A DNA stretch of 7,262 nucleotides from Bacteroidota bacterium (GCA_028876035.1 JAGWTK010000193.1:1-7262), one strand, 5' to 3'. Counted from the first letter of the stretch, positions 1 through 7,262 are shown. The notes: generated by a model not told the origin, from the sequence alone. Program-made: numbers and translations.

Positions 1-4
1 CCAT

Positions 5-1399
5 ATGGTTCTCAGCCGAATCTGGAGTGCTTTCATACTGGTAGCCATTACTGTTGCCGCAGGGAAATTCTTTTTTGGCGGAGAAAAGCAAATATTTACG
101 TCGGTAGTCACGGGGAAAAAGGGCGATTCGGTGGAGGTGAAGCGAAGCCCGTTGTCTGGCGTCCAACCCGATTTAGCCCGAACGCTTGATAGCAATGGCC
201 GCGTGAAAAGGGGCGACCTTATCTACAGGAAAGAGGGAACTGATATTGTCGGGGTGCAGGTACAATCGGCCAATGGTTTGATTGAAACCTGCTGGGATGC
301 GGTTGACATCTGCTTTAAGCTGATTGGTGTACTCACTTTGTTTATCGGTTTCATGAGCATTGCCGAAAAAGCCGGTGGCATCCGGCTGTTGGCGAAACTG
401 GTGGGACCATTTTTTTCAAAGCTGTTTCCGGAAGTACCCAAGGGTCATCCTGCGATGGGACATATGATCATGAACTTTTCGGCCAACCTGCTGGGGCTCG
501 ACAATGCGGCCACGCCGTTTGGTTTGAAGGCCATGGAGAGTCTGCAGGAACTCAACCCCAGCAAAGACACGGCCAGCAATGCGCAGATAATGTTTCTTTG
601 TTTGCATGCCGCTGGTTTAAACATCATTCCCATCAGCGTCATTGCTATCCGTTCTTCGCAGCATGCCAGTGATCCCACCGATATTTTTGTGCCCTGTATG
701 ATTGTGACTTTTATTGGTACCGTTGCTGCGATGCTGATAGTGTCATTCAAACAAAAGATCAACCTGCTGCAACCGGTTATCCTGTTTTGGATACTGGGTA
801 TTTCTTTCCTGATTGCACTGCTGGTGTATTATATTTCGCGGCTGAGTGCAGGCGGTATTCAGACCTTTTCATCTGCCCTTAGCAACGGACTTATCCTGCT
901 TGTGTTCCTGTTAATTGTTTTGGGAGGGATGTACAAAAAGCTCGATGTCTTTTCGGTTTTTATCGACGGTGCTAAATCGGGTTTTGACACGGCCATTCGT
1001 ATTATTCCCTACCTGCTTGGCATCCTGTTTACCGTGAGTATGCTTCGTACCAGCGGAGCTTTTGATGTGGTCATTGGCTGGATGCGGAATTTCTTCGCGA
1101 TGCTGGGAGCCGATACCCGTTTTGTAGAGGGACTTCCCACGGCGCTTATCCGGCCACTGAGCGGTGGCGCTTCACGGGCTATGATGGTGAGTACGATGAG
1201 TACCTACGGTCCGGATTCATTTGCGAGTCGCCTATCCGGCGTATTGCAGGGCGCAGCTGACACCACGTTTTACGTTATTGCGGTTTATTTTGGTTCTGTC
1301 AATATCAAGAATACCCGCTATGCGGCCGGTGCGATGTTGCTGGCCGACCTGGTGTGTGTCATTAGTTCCATTCTTCTTTGTTACCTGTTTTTCGGGTAG
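5..1399 (+). CDS. SpmA-SpmB fused nucleoside-recognition (Gate) domain membrane protein
   Basis: This 464-residue polytopic inner-membrane protein joins homologues of the two Bacillus spore maturation proteins in one chain. The SpmA-like half (about 1-215) carries the signature NLLGLDNAATPFGLKAM (161-177), then ELNPSKDTASNAQ. Hydrophobic segments near 227-247, 256-276 and 290-308 link it to the SpmB-like half (about 313-464), which shows DGAKSGFDTAIRIIPYL (321-337), RPLSGGASRAMM (383-394) and QGAADTTFYVIAVYFGS (415-431). Both halves belong to the nucleoside-recognition/Gate family. In Bacillus, SpmA and SpmB are needed for spore-core dehydration; in non-sporulating bacteria the role and substrate are unknown. 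Residues about 36-91 are a hydrophilic, basic segment between the first membrane helix and the rest of the SpmA domain, longer than in stand-alone SpmA. The ATG at 5 gives a normal SpmA start (MVLSRIWSAF), but only four bases precede it, so no ribosome-binding site or promoter can be judged. It is convergent with the minus-strand operon. The family call is firm; the function is open. Confidence 0.9.
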   Translation: MVLSRIWSAFILVAITVAAGKFFFGGEKQIFTSVVTGKKGDSVEVKRSPLSGVQPDLARTLDSNGRVKRGDLIYRKEGTDIVGVQVQSANGLIETCWDAVDICFKLIGVLTLFIGFMSIAEKAGGIRLLAKLVGPFFSKLFPEVPKGHPAMGHMIMNFSANLLGLDNAATPFGLKAMESLQELNPSKDTASNAQIMFLCLHAAGLNIIPISVIAIRSSQHASDPTDIFVPCMIVTFIGTVAAMLIVSFKQKINLLQPVILFWILGISFLIALLVYYISRLSAGGIQTFSSALSNGLILLVFLLIVLGGMYKKLDVFSVFIDGAKSGFDTAIRIIPYLLGILFTVSMLRTSGAFDVVIGWMRNFFAMLGADTRFVEGLPTALIRPLSGGASRAMMVSTMSTYGPDSFASRLSGVLQGAADTTFYVIAVYFGSVNIKNTRYAAGAMLLADLVCVISSILLCYLFFG

Positions 1400-1414
1400 G
1401 GTTTCTCATCAGGC

Positions 1415-1446
1415 AAAAAAATGGCCCGCCTTAAAAAAGACGAGCC
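1415..1446 (-). terminator. Rho-independent terminator of the susCD-DUF4397 operon
   Basis: Read on the minus strand, GGCTCGTCTT (1446-1437) pairs with AAGGCGGGCC (1432-1423) to give ten consecutive base pairs, including two G-U pairs, around a TTTT loop. One A (1422) and seven T residues (1421-1415) follow. It lies 21 bases past the stop codon of the DUF4397 gene, as expected for the end of the operon. On the plus strand the two G-U pairs become A-C mismatches and no U-tract follows directly, so it should be a poor terminator for the convergent SpmAB gene. Confidence 0.85.
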
Positions 1447-1467
1447 GTGGTTATCAACGTGCAATTT

Positions 1468-2196
1468 TTACCGGGTTACAAAGGTGGTGACTGTTTTAGC
1501 GCTGCTGTTGCTGCCATTGTAAGCAGAAGTATAGCTGCGTTGTGGGCTTAAACTGGTGACAAATGATTTTACCAGCAGGGGAGACGTAGTGCCTGCAGCG
1601 TATACATACAAAGTGTCTGTTAGCTGCGATGCATAGGGAATAAAGTCCGTCACTTGTCCGCCCGCTACATTGGTAAATACAATAGCACCCCTGCGGTACG
1701 AATACACATCCACCGCAGGAACGGTGGCCGTGCTGTAAAACAGGTTAGCAAAGCGCAGCATACTGGTAGTATCGGTGGGTACGGTTATATTATTTACCAC
1801 GGTTTTTTGTTTGATGGCCGTGATAGTATCGTACGTGAAAATGGTATAGCTCTTACCGGCTTCGAACATTTGCGGATAGTTGAGGGCAACCTGGGTACTG
1901 GTGCCCAATGTGTCTTTAATGCTTACGGCATGCATACCTGGCCGCACCACAAAACCAGGTGCGGTACCCGGGAATACGCCCTGGTAGGCGAAGGCTGCAC
2001 CAGATACAGGCGTGCCATCGATGTATACATAATTGCGGGCAGCTTTCAGTGTTGCCGAAAATACCTGCACCGTGGCGTCATTGCTGAGATCGGAATCGCT
2101 TTCAGCAACATGAGGAATGTCGCGGGAGCAGGATACCAGTATTGCAGCGAATGCTGCCACCGGTGCGATCCATTTATATTTTGAGTGTAGTATCAT
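1468..2196 (-). CDS. DUF4397 repeat lipoprotein, third gene of the susCD operon
   Basis: This 242-residue predicted lipoprotein has a basic N-terminus, a hydrophobic segment (about 10-21) and the lipobox LVSC with the lipidated cysteine at 23. The acidic stretch after it (CSRDIPHVAESDSD) would fit export to the cell surface, although this is inference. The mature part reads as two similar beta-rich units. Unit 1 (about 42-123) runs from VQVFSATLKAARNYVYIDG to EAGKSYTIFTYD. Unit 2 (about 146-228) runs from LRFANLFYSTATVPAVDVY to SPQRSYTSAYNG. Both follow the DUF4397 pattern: an opening strand, a V-D/Y-VY strand, a central hydrophobic region and a closing G/R-SYT strand. The domain has no established function. 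The gene starts 28 bases after the susD-like stop and ends just before a strong terminator, so it is probably co-transcribed and may be an accessory binding or scaffold protein of the transporter. The ATG at 2196 gives a complete signal peptide. No catalytic motif is visible. Confidence 0.85.
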   Translation of the reverse strand: MILHSKYKWIAPVAAFAAILVSCSRDIPHVAESDSDLSNDATVQVFSATLKAARNYVYIDGTPVSGAAFAYQGVFPGTAPGFVVRPGMHAVSIKDTLGTSTQVALNYPQMFEAGKSYTIFTYDTITAIKQKTVVNNITVPTDTTSMLRFANLFYSTATVPAVDVYSYRRGAIVFTNVAGGQVTDFIPYASQLTDTLYVYAAGTTSPLLVKSFVTSLSPQRSYTSAYNGSNSSAKTVTTFVTR

Positions 2197-2224
2197 TGTC
2201 CAGATTTTTCAGTTTGCAATTTGA

Positions 2225-3898
2225 TTAAGGTTGAGAAAACCAGCATTCGTAGGTGATATAATCCAGGTTCAGCGCGCCAATCCGGGTCAGTTCCGGAATA
2301 TCATAGAGGTATTCGGAATTGAAACGGGGCCGGCAACGATAGACATATTTTCCATTGTTGGTGGTCGTTAGGTAATTGATCGGTGAAGTGGGAGGTGGCG
2401 TGAAATTGATATACACCGGCTGTCCTGTATTTGGATCCGTATCCTTGTTGTAATGGTATTTCCGCATGTCGATCCAGGTCTGGTGCGTGCCCCAGCCATA
2501 TAATGCAATGTATTTCTGAAGCATGATATGGCTCAGGGTGAGCTCATCGGGCGTTGCGGGAACGATGGCGGTGCTGCCGAGGTAGGCTGCTTTCATTGCA
2601 GGAGTAATCGCTTTGCCGGCCGGGATGCCTTTTGTAAAAGAAGTAGTCAGCAAATCGAAGTCCAGGCTAATGGCATTGGTATAGGCCGTTAATGCAGTGG
2701 CTTTGTCACCTTTCTTATAGGCAGCTTCGGCAATGATAAACTGCATCTCGGATGCCGTCATGATTGGCCAGGGGCCTTCATTCCGGTAAACATAGCGCGC
2801 ACTGTCGTTGGTGCCGGTAGTAGCCGTTTGTGCGGGATTGCGCCAAAAGTTCTTGGGGTAATCCTTGGTAGCAGTAGTACCACTCAGGTACTCAGTAACA
2901 CCCAGCCAGGGCGATACGCCTTTGAAAGTACCGTTGGCATTTTCGCTGAGCATATACCAGGCACGCGGGTCGCTTACACCGGCAAAAGCACCAGGATTGG
3001 TTCCCGACATCAGGTTGGCGATATAACCACCCTGCCGAACGGTTCCGATATTAGAACGGGTTGGTCCGAAATAACTGTTGAAACCATTGCTTGAATTGGC
3101 GGCAGAAAAAGTAGCCATCGTGTTGTCTGCGTTGGTCGTTTGCGCAAGGCTGGCATATTTTATTGCAGAATCAGCATAGTTCTTTTGAGAAAAGACGGCC
3201 TTGCTGCTGAGGTCGATGTATGAGCGGGCAAGGATACCGTAGACAAATTTCTTCCACTTATTCAGATCGCCGCCATTGAAGTAATAATCGCTTTGAGCGA
3301 GGTTCCCCGGATTCATATTTCCTCCTGTGCGATTCAGGTAGTCCAGTGCGCGGAAACAATTCACGCGGCAGGAATCGTAGAACTCGGGTTGTGTATCGTA
3401 ATGGAATTGGGACAAACTGGTGTTGAAGGCCTCTTTCAGAATGGCGTCACCATACTGGTTGGTGAGCTCCAGCAAGCCCCAGGCACGAATGGCATAAGCC
3501 ACGCCTACAAAATCCCATTTTTCCTGCTGGCTACCCCATTCAATAATACGGTTTACGTTTTGTCCATGGCCGTAGTAAAATGCGGCCCAGATACCACCGG
3601 TATTATCGCTGCCCACGGTGCCACCCATTTGTCCGTAGTTTTCGCCCGACGCAGTAGATCCCCAGTATTGAATGTAGCGGCCCAGCAGCACATCGTCGAT
3701 TTGTAAACCGTAGTTGGTACCGGCTGCAGAGTTAAATGCCGTGAAACTGCCCAAAACACCCGGGAGAATGCTCTCCACTGGTACAATCACCGGTGCGTTG
3801 GGGTTCAGGTAGGCATCATCAATTTTCTTGGAGCAACCCGCAATAATGAGTGCGGTAAGTGCTGCTGCCAGGGATGATTTGAAAATATATTGTCGCAT
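2225..3898 (-). CDS. SusD/RagB-type nutrient-binding outer-membrane lipoprotein (SusD-like_2 type)
   Basis: This 557-residue surface lipoprotein is expected to be the hinged lid that binds ligand and passes it into the SusC-like barrel. The signal peptide (1-21) ends in the lipobox IAGC with cysteine 22, followed by SKKIDD, a charged stretch typical of surface-exported lipoproteins. The opening YLNPNAPVIVPVESILPGVL (30-49) and the C-terminal block with LQKYIALYGWGTHQTWIDMR (460-479) point to the SusD-like_2 branch rather than classical starch SusD. A TPR-like helical pair lies at 379-410 (EMQFIIAEAAYKKGDKATAL), and RPRFNSEYLYD (523-533) is the late conserved block. Length is normal for the family. 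I chose the ATG at 3898 because it puts the signal peptide at the N-terminus. An in-frame ATG at 3928 would add ten residues (MLNDNITSLY) and overlaps the susC stop by one base. The substrate cannot be told: no degradative enzyme is nearby. Confidence 0.93.
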   Translation of the reverse strand: MRQYIFKSSLAAALTALIIAGCSKKIDDAYLNPNAPVIVPVESILPGVLGSFTAFNSAAGTNYGLQIDDVLLGRYIQYWGSTASGENYGQMGGTVGSDNTGGIWAAFYYGHGQNVNRIIEWGSQQEKWDFVGVAYAIRAWGLLELTNQYGDAILKEAFNTSLSQFHYDTQPEFYDSCRVNCFRALDYLNRTGGNMNPGNLAQSDYYFNGGDLNKWKKFVYGILARSYIDLSSKAVFSQKNYADSAIKYASLAQTTNADNTMATFSAANSSNGFNSYFGPTRSNIGTVRQGGYIANLMSGTNPGAFAGVSDPRAWYMLSENANGTFKGVSPWLGVTEYLSGTTATKDYPKNFWRNPAQTATTGTNDSARYVYRNEGPWPIMTASEMQFIIAEAAYKKGDKATALTAYTNAISLDFDLLTTSFTKGIPAGKAITPAMKAAYLGSTAIVPATPDELTLSHIMLQKYIALYGWGTHQTWIDMRKYHYNKDTDPNTGQPVYINFTPPPTSPINYLTTTNNGKYVYRCRPRFNSEYLYDIPELTRIGALNLDYITYECWFSQP

Positions 3899-3927
3899 AT
3901 ACAATGATGTTATATTATCGTTTAGCA

Positions 3928-6900
3928 TTAAAAATTTGCCCTCAATCCAAAGCTGATGCTGATGGGTGTGGGCGGACTTCCCAGGTCCATTCCATAACCA
4001 CCTACACCATTGGTGCCGGGGTTGTTGGCGTTCACGGCAGGGTCTGCGCCGTAATAGTTGGTGAAAAGTACCAGGTCATTGGCGGTAATAAAGGCGCTCA
4101 GACCAGAGAAGCCACGCAATCTTTTCATTGCTGAAGCCGGCACCATATAACTAAGTGTTACGTCGCGCAGGCGAAGCCAGTTGACATTTTTCTGGATGAA
4201 CTCTTCGTCGGGAAGGGTCGTATAGTAAGTGCTGTTATACTGGGGAATCACTACCAGTGTGTTTACTGTTGGATTGGCCGTATTCTTATATTGATCGTTC
4301 AACACACCCTGCACCACAATTGGCGTTGCGCGGTTGGAAGTGCGCTTGCTCTTGCCAAGGTTGGTGAGCAATTGATCGGTACCGTTGTAAATATCTCCGC
4401 CTACTTTCAGGTCCCAGAGGAAACTGAGGTTCCAGTTTTTGTAGCGGAGTGTGTTCAAAGTACCGAGGGTAAACTTCGGCGTACGATCGCCGATGACCGT
4501 ATTGGTGCCCGCATTGGTAAGCGGAATACCGGTAGATGGGTCTACAATGATCAAACCTTTGGAGGTACGCTGGTAAGTAGAACCGGTGATCGTTCCGGTT
4601 GAATAACCGCGTACCAATCCGCCGCGCACGTTGCTGATATAGGTATCGGAATTGTAAAAGTCTTTGAACTGGTCAATGGAAGCGGGCAGCGTAAGCACCT
4701 TGCTCCACATGTGGTTAAAGTTGAAACCGATGTTCCAGACAAAATCCGGCCGTTTTACCGGTGTGATGTTCAGCGCAATTTCTACCCCCTGGTTGCGCAG
4801 TGAAGCGGCGTTTTGTGTATTCAGGATATAGCCTGTTGCGTAGCTGGCGCGGTAGCCCTGTGCAATTTGATTGGTGCAAAGCGTATTGTAATAAGCTGCT
4901 TCCAGCGTAATGGCGTTGTTGAGGAAGCGAAGCTCCAATCCCGTTTCATAGGTTTTTTGCTTCTCGGGCATCAGCTGCGGATTTGCATTGGTAAAACCAT
5001 AGGTGTAGGTAACCGGCAAAACCGTACTGCTAAAGTTGTTCACGAAGAATGACTGGTTCGAATATGGATCATTCAAACGGGCCGTGCTGGCGAGTGAACC
5101 CCTCAACTTAGCATAGTCGAGGAAACCAAGCTTGCCGAGTTGCGGGAAGATATCAGTAAGAATAAGGCTTAAGCTGGCACCGGGATAATTATAATTGCGG
5201 TTGGCCTTGGGAAGGGGAGAGGCGGATTCGAAACGGTGTGAATAGGTAAGGAACACCATGTTCTTATAGCCAATCGATGCTTCTGCGAAATAAGCCAGTT
5301 CGCGGAAGATGTTAACGTTGGGCTGGCCATAATAGTTCCGCAACAGTCGCTTTCTTGTATTCACCGCCGTATTGCTGCTATCCTTGCTGGTGGAATCGAT
5401 CAGGTTGGTACCATAAACAGCGAATTGCTGCGTTTCCAAATCCTGCCACATGGTTCCCACGAGCAGGCGTGTACTGAAATCGCCGAATTTCTTTTTTACC
5501 GTTGCCGTGATGGTGTGGTTGTATCCTTTGTAGGTGCGGTAATAATTATCCAGGCTTCCGCCGATCGCGCTGGTGAGCATGAATGATTCGGGGTGGTTAA
5601 ATACATACCCGTTGTTTTTGTAGTAATCGTATCCAAACCTGCCTGCAATCGATAACCAGCTGGTTGGATTGATATCGATGCCCAGTGTTGAAATAACGCG
5701 GTCCAGTTTGTCGCCTGCACTATTGTTGTAAGCGCCCCAGAGCGGGTTATCGTAATCGGCATTCCGGTTGGTTTGGTTGTACAGTATCAGCTTTCTACCG
5801 GTAGGTCCCTGGTAGTTCCTGATATCGTTGTTTGCTGGCCATGCATACAAATCGAGCAGGTAGCCACCCGCTCCTGCCGACGTAGCACTGCTTTTCAGCG
5901 GACGAAGTGTATTCGCATTCGTATACGCAATCGCCGGCGTAATCGTAATGTATTTTCCTATTTTGGTGGTATTGGTAATCTTGGCATTGTAACGACGGTA
6001 GGTGTTGTTCGGAACCACGCCATGGTCATCGAAGTACTGTCCGGTAATACGGAACCCCGTCACTTTTCCGCCGATGTCTGCACTAACATTATGTGTTTGA
6101 GAGAAACCGGTTTCATAAAAATGGTGCAGGTTGTCGTAGAGCTGGGTGCCTGGTTTCCATTTTGGTCCAAAGGACGTAAAGGTTCCCGTTGAGGTTTGGG
6201 TGATGGGCGCAGGCACATTGCTGGAGCCCGGACTATAATCGTTGTCTGTTTGCGCAAAGCGCGTGATGCGCTGGAAGCGGAAATTGTTGTCGTAGCTCAA
6301 TAGCAGTTTCCCATTGGTGCTTTTTGATTTCTTTGTGGTGATCACAATTGCACCCGAACCTGCCTGGCTGCCATACAGGGCGGTTGCTTCCGGGCCTTTA
6401 AGTACGGTTACCGATTCAATATCGTTGGGGTTGATATCGGCAATACGATTGGTGTTATCGTTGTTACGGTTGTTGCCATCGGAAGCGAGTCCGATACCAC
6501 TACCACTCTGGGAATTTGAATTGAGTGTTTGGTTATCGATGATAACGCCGTCGACAATAAACAATGGCTGGTTATTGCCGGATAGCGTGTTAAAGCCACG
6601 CAGCACGATTCCTGCAGAAGCGCCGGCTGCTCCGGAGGTGGGCGTAACCGTTAGACCGGAGACCCTTCCCTGCAAACTGTTTACAAAATTTTCACGCTGT
6701 GTTTGCTGGATGTCGGTTCCTTTTACGGTTTGCACGGAATAACCCAGCTCGCGGGCGTTGCGCTTGATGTCCATGGCAGTAACTACCACTTCACCCAATT
6801 GCGCTTCATTCTTTTTCATGGAGACAGCAATGTTGTTATTGTCTCCAACGGTAATGTTTTGCTCATCGAATCCCACATGGGTCAACTGCAGCACTTCTCC

Positions 6901-7104
6901 TTTACTGGCACGAATGGTAAACACCCCGCTTGCATTCGTTTGTACAACACGGTTAGTTCCTTTTACACGCACTGTTACGCCGGGAAGAGCGGTATTGTCT
7001 GTTCCCGAACGAACGGTACCCGAGAGCGTTCTCTCCTGCGCAAGGCCCGTGATGCACAAGAGCGCGAAGAACGCCGAGATAAAATAATGGGCACTTTTTC
7101 TCAT
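3928..7104 (-). CDS. SusC/RagA-type TonB-linked outer-membrane transporter
   Basis: This 1058-residue TonB-dependent receptor should import a ligand, captured by the SusD-like partner encoded next, across the outer membrane using TonB-ExbBD energy. A type I signal peptide (1-22, ending GLA before QE) is followed by a carboxypeptidase-regulatory-like domain (about 25-97: LSGTVRSGTDNTALPGVTVR and the GF/VGFDEQ end). Next comes LGEVVVTAM (103-111), the family's conserved TonB-box-like stretch. The plug (about 115-260) shows LRGFN (168-172), FIVDGV (182-187), INPNDIESVTVLKGPEATAL (224-243) and GAIVITTKK (251-259). The rest (about 265-1058) is the beta-barrel, ending in the terminal phenylalanine of ISFGLRANF. 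There is no STN domain, so signalling through a FecR anti-sigma factor is not expected. Length is typical. A 30-residue Asn/Ser/Gly-rich loop (191-220) interrupts the plug. The ATG at 7104 gives a complete signal peptide; there is no clear Shine-Dalgarno, which is usual in Bacteroidota. It is the first gene of the operon; substrate unknown. Confidence 0.95.
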   Translation of the reverse strand: MRKSAHYFISAFFALLCITGLAQERTLSGTVRSGTDNTALPGVTVRVKGTNRVVQTNASGVFTIRASKGEVLQLTHVGFDEQNITVGDNNNIAVSMKKNEAQLGEVVVTAMDIKRNARELGYSVQTVKGTDIQQTQRENFVNSLQGRVSGLTVTPTSGAAGASAGIVLRGFNTLSGNNQPLFIVDGVIIDNQTLNSNSQSGSGIGLASDGNNRNNDNTNRIADINPNDIESVTVLKGPEATALYGSQAGSGAIVITTKKSKSTNGKLLLSYDNNFRFQRITRFAQTDNDYSPGSSNVPAPITQTSTGTFTSFGPKWKPGTQLYDNLHHFYETGFSQTHNVSADIGGKVTGFRITGQYFDDHGVVPNNTYRRYNAKITNTTKIGKYITITPAIAYTNANTLRPLKSSATSAGAGGYLLDLYAWPANNDIRNYQGPTGRKLILYNQTNRNADYDNPLWGAYNNSAGDKLDRVISTLGIDINPTSWLSIAGRFGYDYYKNNGYVFNHPESFMLTSAIGGSLDNYYRTYKGYNHTITATVKKKFGDFSTRLLVGTMWQDLETQQFAVYGTNLIDSTSKDSSNTAVNTRKRLLRNYYGQPNVNIFRELAYFAEASIGYKNMVFLTYSHRFESASPLPKANRNYNYPGASLSLILTDIFPQLGKLGFLDYAKLRGSLASTARLNDPYSNQSFFVNNFSSTVLPVTYTYGFTNANPQLMPEKQKTYETGLELRFLNNAITLEAAYYNTLCTNQIAQGYRASYATGYILNTQNAASLRNQGVEIALNITPVKRPDFVWNIGFNFNHMWSKVLTLPASIDQFKDFYNSDTYISNVRGGLVRGYSTGTITGSTYQRTSKGLIIVDPSTGIPLTNAGTNTVIGDRTPKFTLGTLNTLRYKNWNLSFLWDLKVGGDIYNGTDQLLTNLGKSKRTSNRATPIVVQGVLNDQYKNTANPTVNTLVVIPQYNSTYYTTLPDEEFIQKNVNWLRLRDVTLSYMVPASAMKRLRGFSGLSAFITANDLVLFTNYYGADPAVNANNPGTNGVGGYGMDLGSPPTPISISFGLRANF

Positions 7105-7262
7105 AACGTTTGTTTTGGTTTGAAAGACGCTGATTGGTTACTCATCCCCAAACGGTATCGGGGCGGGTTTGAACAGAGGAAGATGGAATGGAACGCTTAG
7201 GACTTCTTACAGGCAAGGGCAGTTTGCTATTAACCCAAAAAGGTCAATATGATCATTAAGTA
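7105..7262 (-). other. Upstream/leader region of the susC-like gene
   Basis: These 158 bases precede the first gene of the minus-strand operon and contain no credible gene, so the promoter should lie here or just beyond the window. I searched for the Bacteroidota primary promoter pattern (TTG near -33, TAnnTTTG near -7) and found no clean match. The nearest is TACCGTTTG, read from 7158 to 7150, which has one base too many and no well-placed TTG. A small hairpin covers 7146-7163 (CCCCGA paired with TTGGGG around TACCGT on the minus strand), about 41 bases before the start codon. The stretch just before the ATG (about 7125-7105) is A/C-rich with little secondary structure, as often seen ahead of Bacteroidota start codons. 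Confidence 0.3.

Noticed and set aside
1221..1490. An 89-codon plus-strand frame running past the end of the SpmAB gene into the terminator region
   Set aside because: It is an out-of-frame shadow of the SpmAB C-terminus, and its tail crosses the terminator hairpin and the end of the DUF4397 gene.
1654..2184. A 176-codon open frame on the plus strand, antisense to the DUF4397 gene
   Set aside because: It lies wholly inside the lipoprotein gene. Its translation is rich in Cys, His, Arg and Tyr with no recognisable domain, and the opposite strand encodes a protein with a clear signal peptide and repeats.
3293..3706. Plus-strand open frame antisense to the susD-like gene
   Set aside because: It is fully contained in a well-supported gene and its translation has no domain, signal peptide or membrane pattern.
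5773..7200. Several plus-strand open frames of 109-165 codons antisense to the 5' half of the susC-like gene, one running to 7200
   Set aside because: They mirror the codon structure of the receptor gene, overlap each other in different frames and show no family features.
7241..7262. Possible promoter or operator near the right edge: TTGACC on the minus strand (7246-7241) and the palindrome ATGATCAT (7249-7256)
   Set aside because: No TAnnTTTG or TATAAT-like box lies at a proper distance from TTGACC, and an isolated 8-base palindrome is expected by chance.
1..7262. Possible undescribed multi-gene defence, mobile or biosynthetic system
   Set aside because: All four genes belong to recognised families and read as an uptake operon next to a convergent housekeeping-like membrane gene. 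No nucleases, transposases, toxin-like genes, inverted repeats or CRISPR repeats are visible.

Overview
The window looks like chromosomal DNA of a member of the Bacteroidota, most likely the Chitinophagaceae or a close relative. The main evidence is a complete SusC/SusD outer-membrane pair whose proteins have the usual features of that phylum: a carboxypeptidase-regulatory-like domain ahead of the TonB plug, and lipoprotein signals followed by charged residues. A Bacteroidota-style single-chain SpmA-SpmB membrane protein supports this. The family assignment is inferred from protein wording, not from any search.

Layout: (1) 5-1399, plus strand: a polytopic inner-membrane protein that joins SpmA and SpmB homologous halves. 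Its start lies only 4 bases from the window edge. (2) 1400-1467: a short convergent intergenic stretch holding a strong intrinsic terminator that works in the minus direction. (3) 1468-7104, minus strand: a tight three-gene operon read from right to left. Its order is susC-like receptor (7104-3928), susD-like lipoprotein (3898-2225), then a small lipoprotein with two DUF4397-type repeats (2196-1468). (4) 7105-7262: upstream region of the operon, with a small hairpin but no convincing promoter. No RNA gene, CRISPR array, insertion sequence or long repeat was seen.

How the genes work together: the SusC-like protein is expected to be a TonB-driven 22-strand outer-membrane transporter. The SusD-like protein is its surface lid, which captures ligand and feeds it into the barrel. 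The DUF4397 lipoprotein is probably a third envelope component, perhaps an accessory ligand-binding or scaffold protein. The window contains no glycoside hydrolase, protease, sulfatase, sigma/anti-sigma pair or hybrid two-component regulator, so the substrate cannot be named. The SpmAB protein is convergent with the operon and has no evident functional link to it.

Assessment: this is mostly ordinary accessory nutrient-uptake DNA. The points most worth a second look are the double-repeat DUF4397 lipoprotein as third gene of the operon and the SpmAB fusion with an extra soluble segment in a lineage that does not form endospores. I see no convincing evidence for an undescribed multi-gene system.
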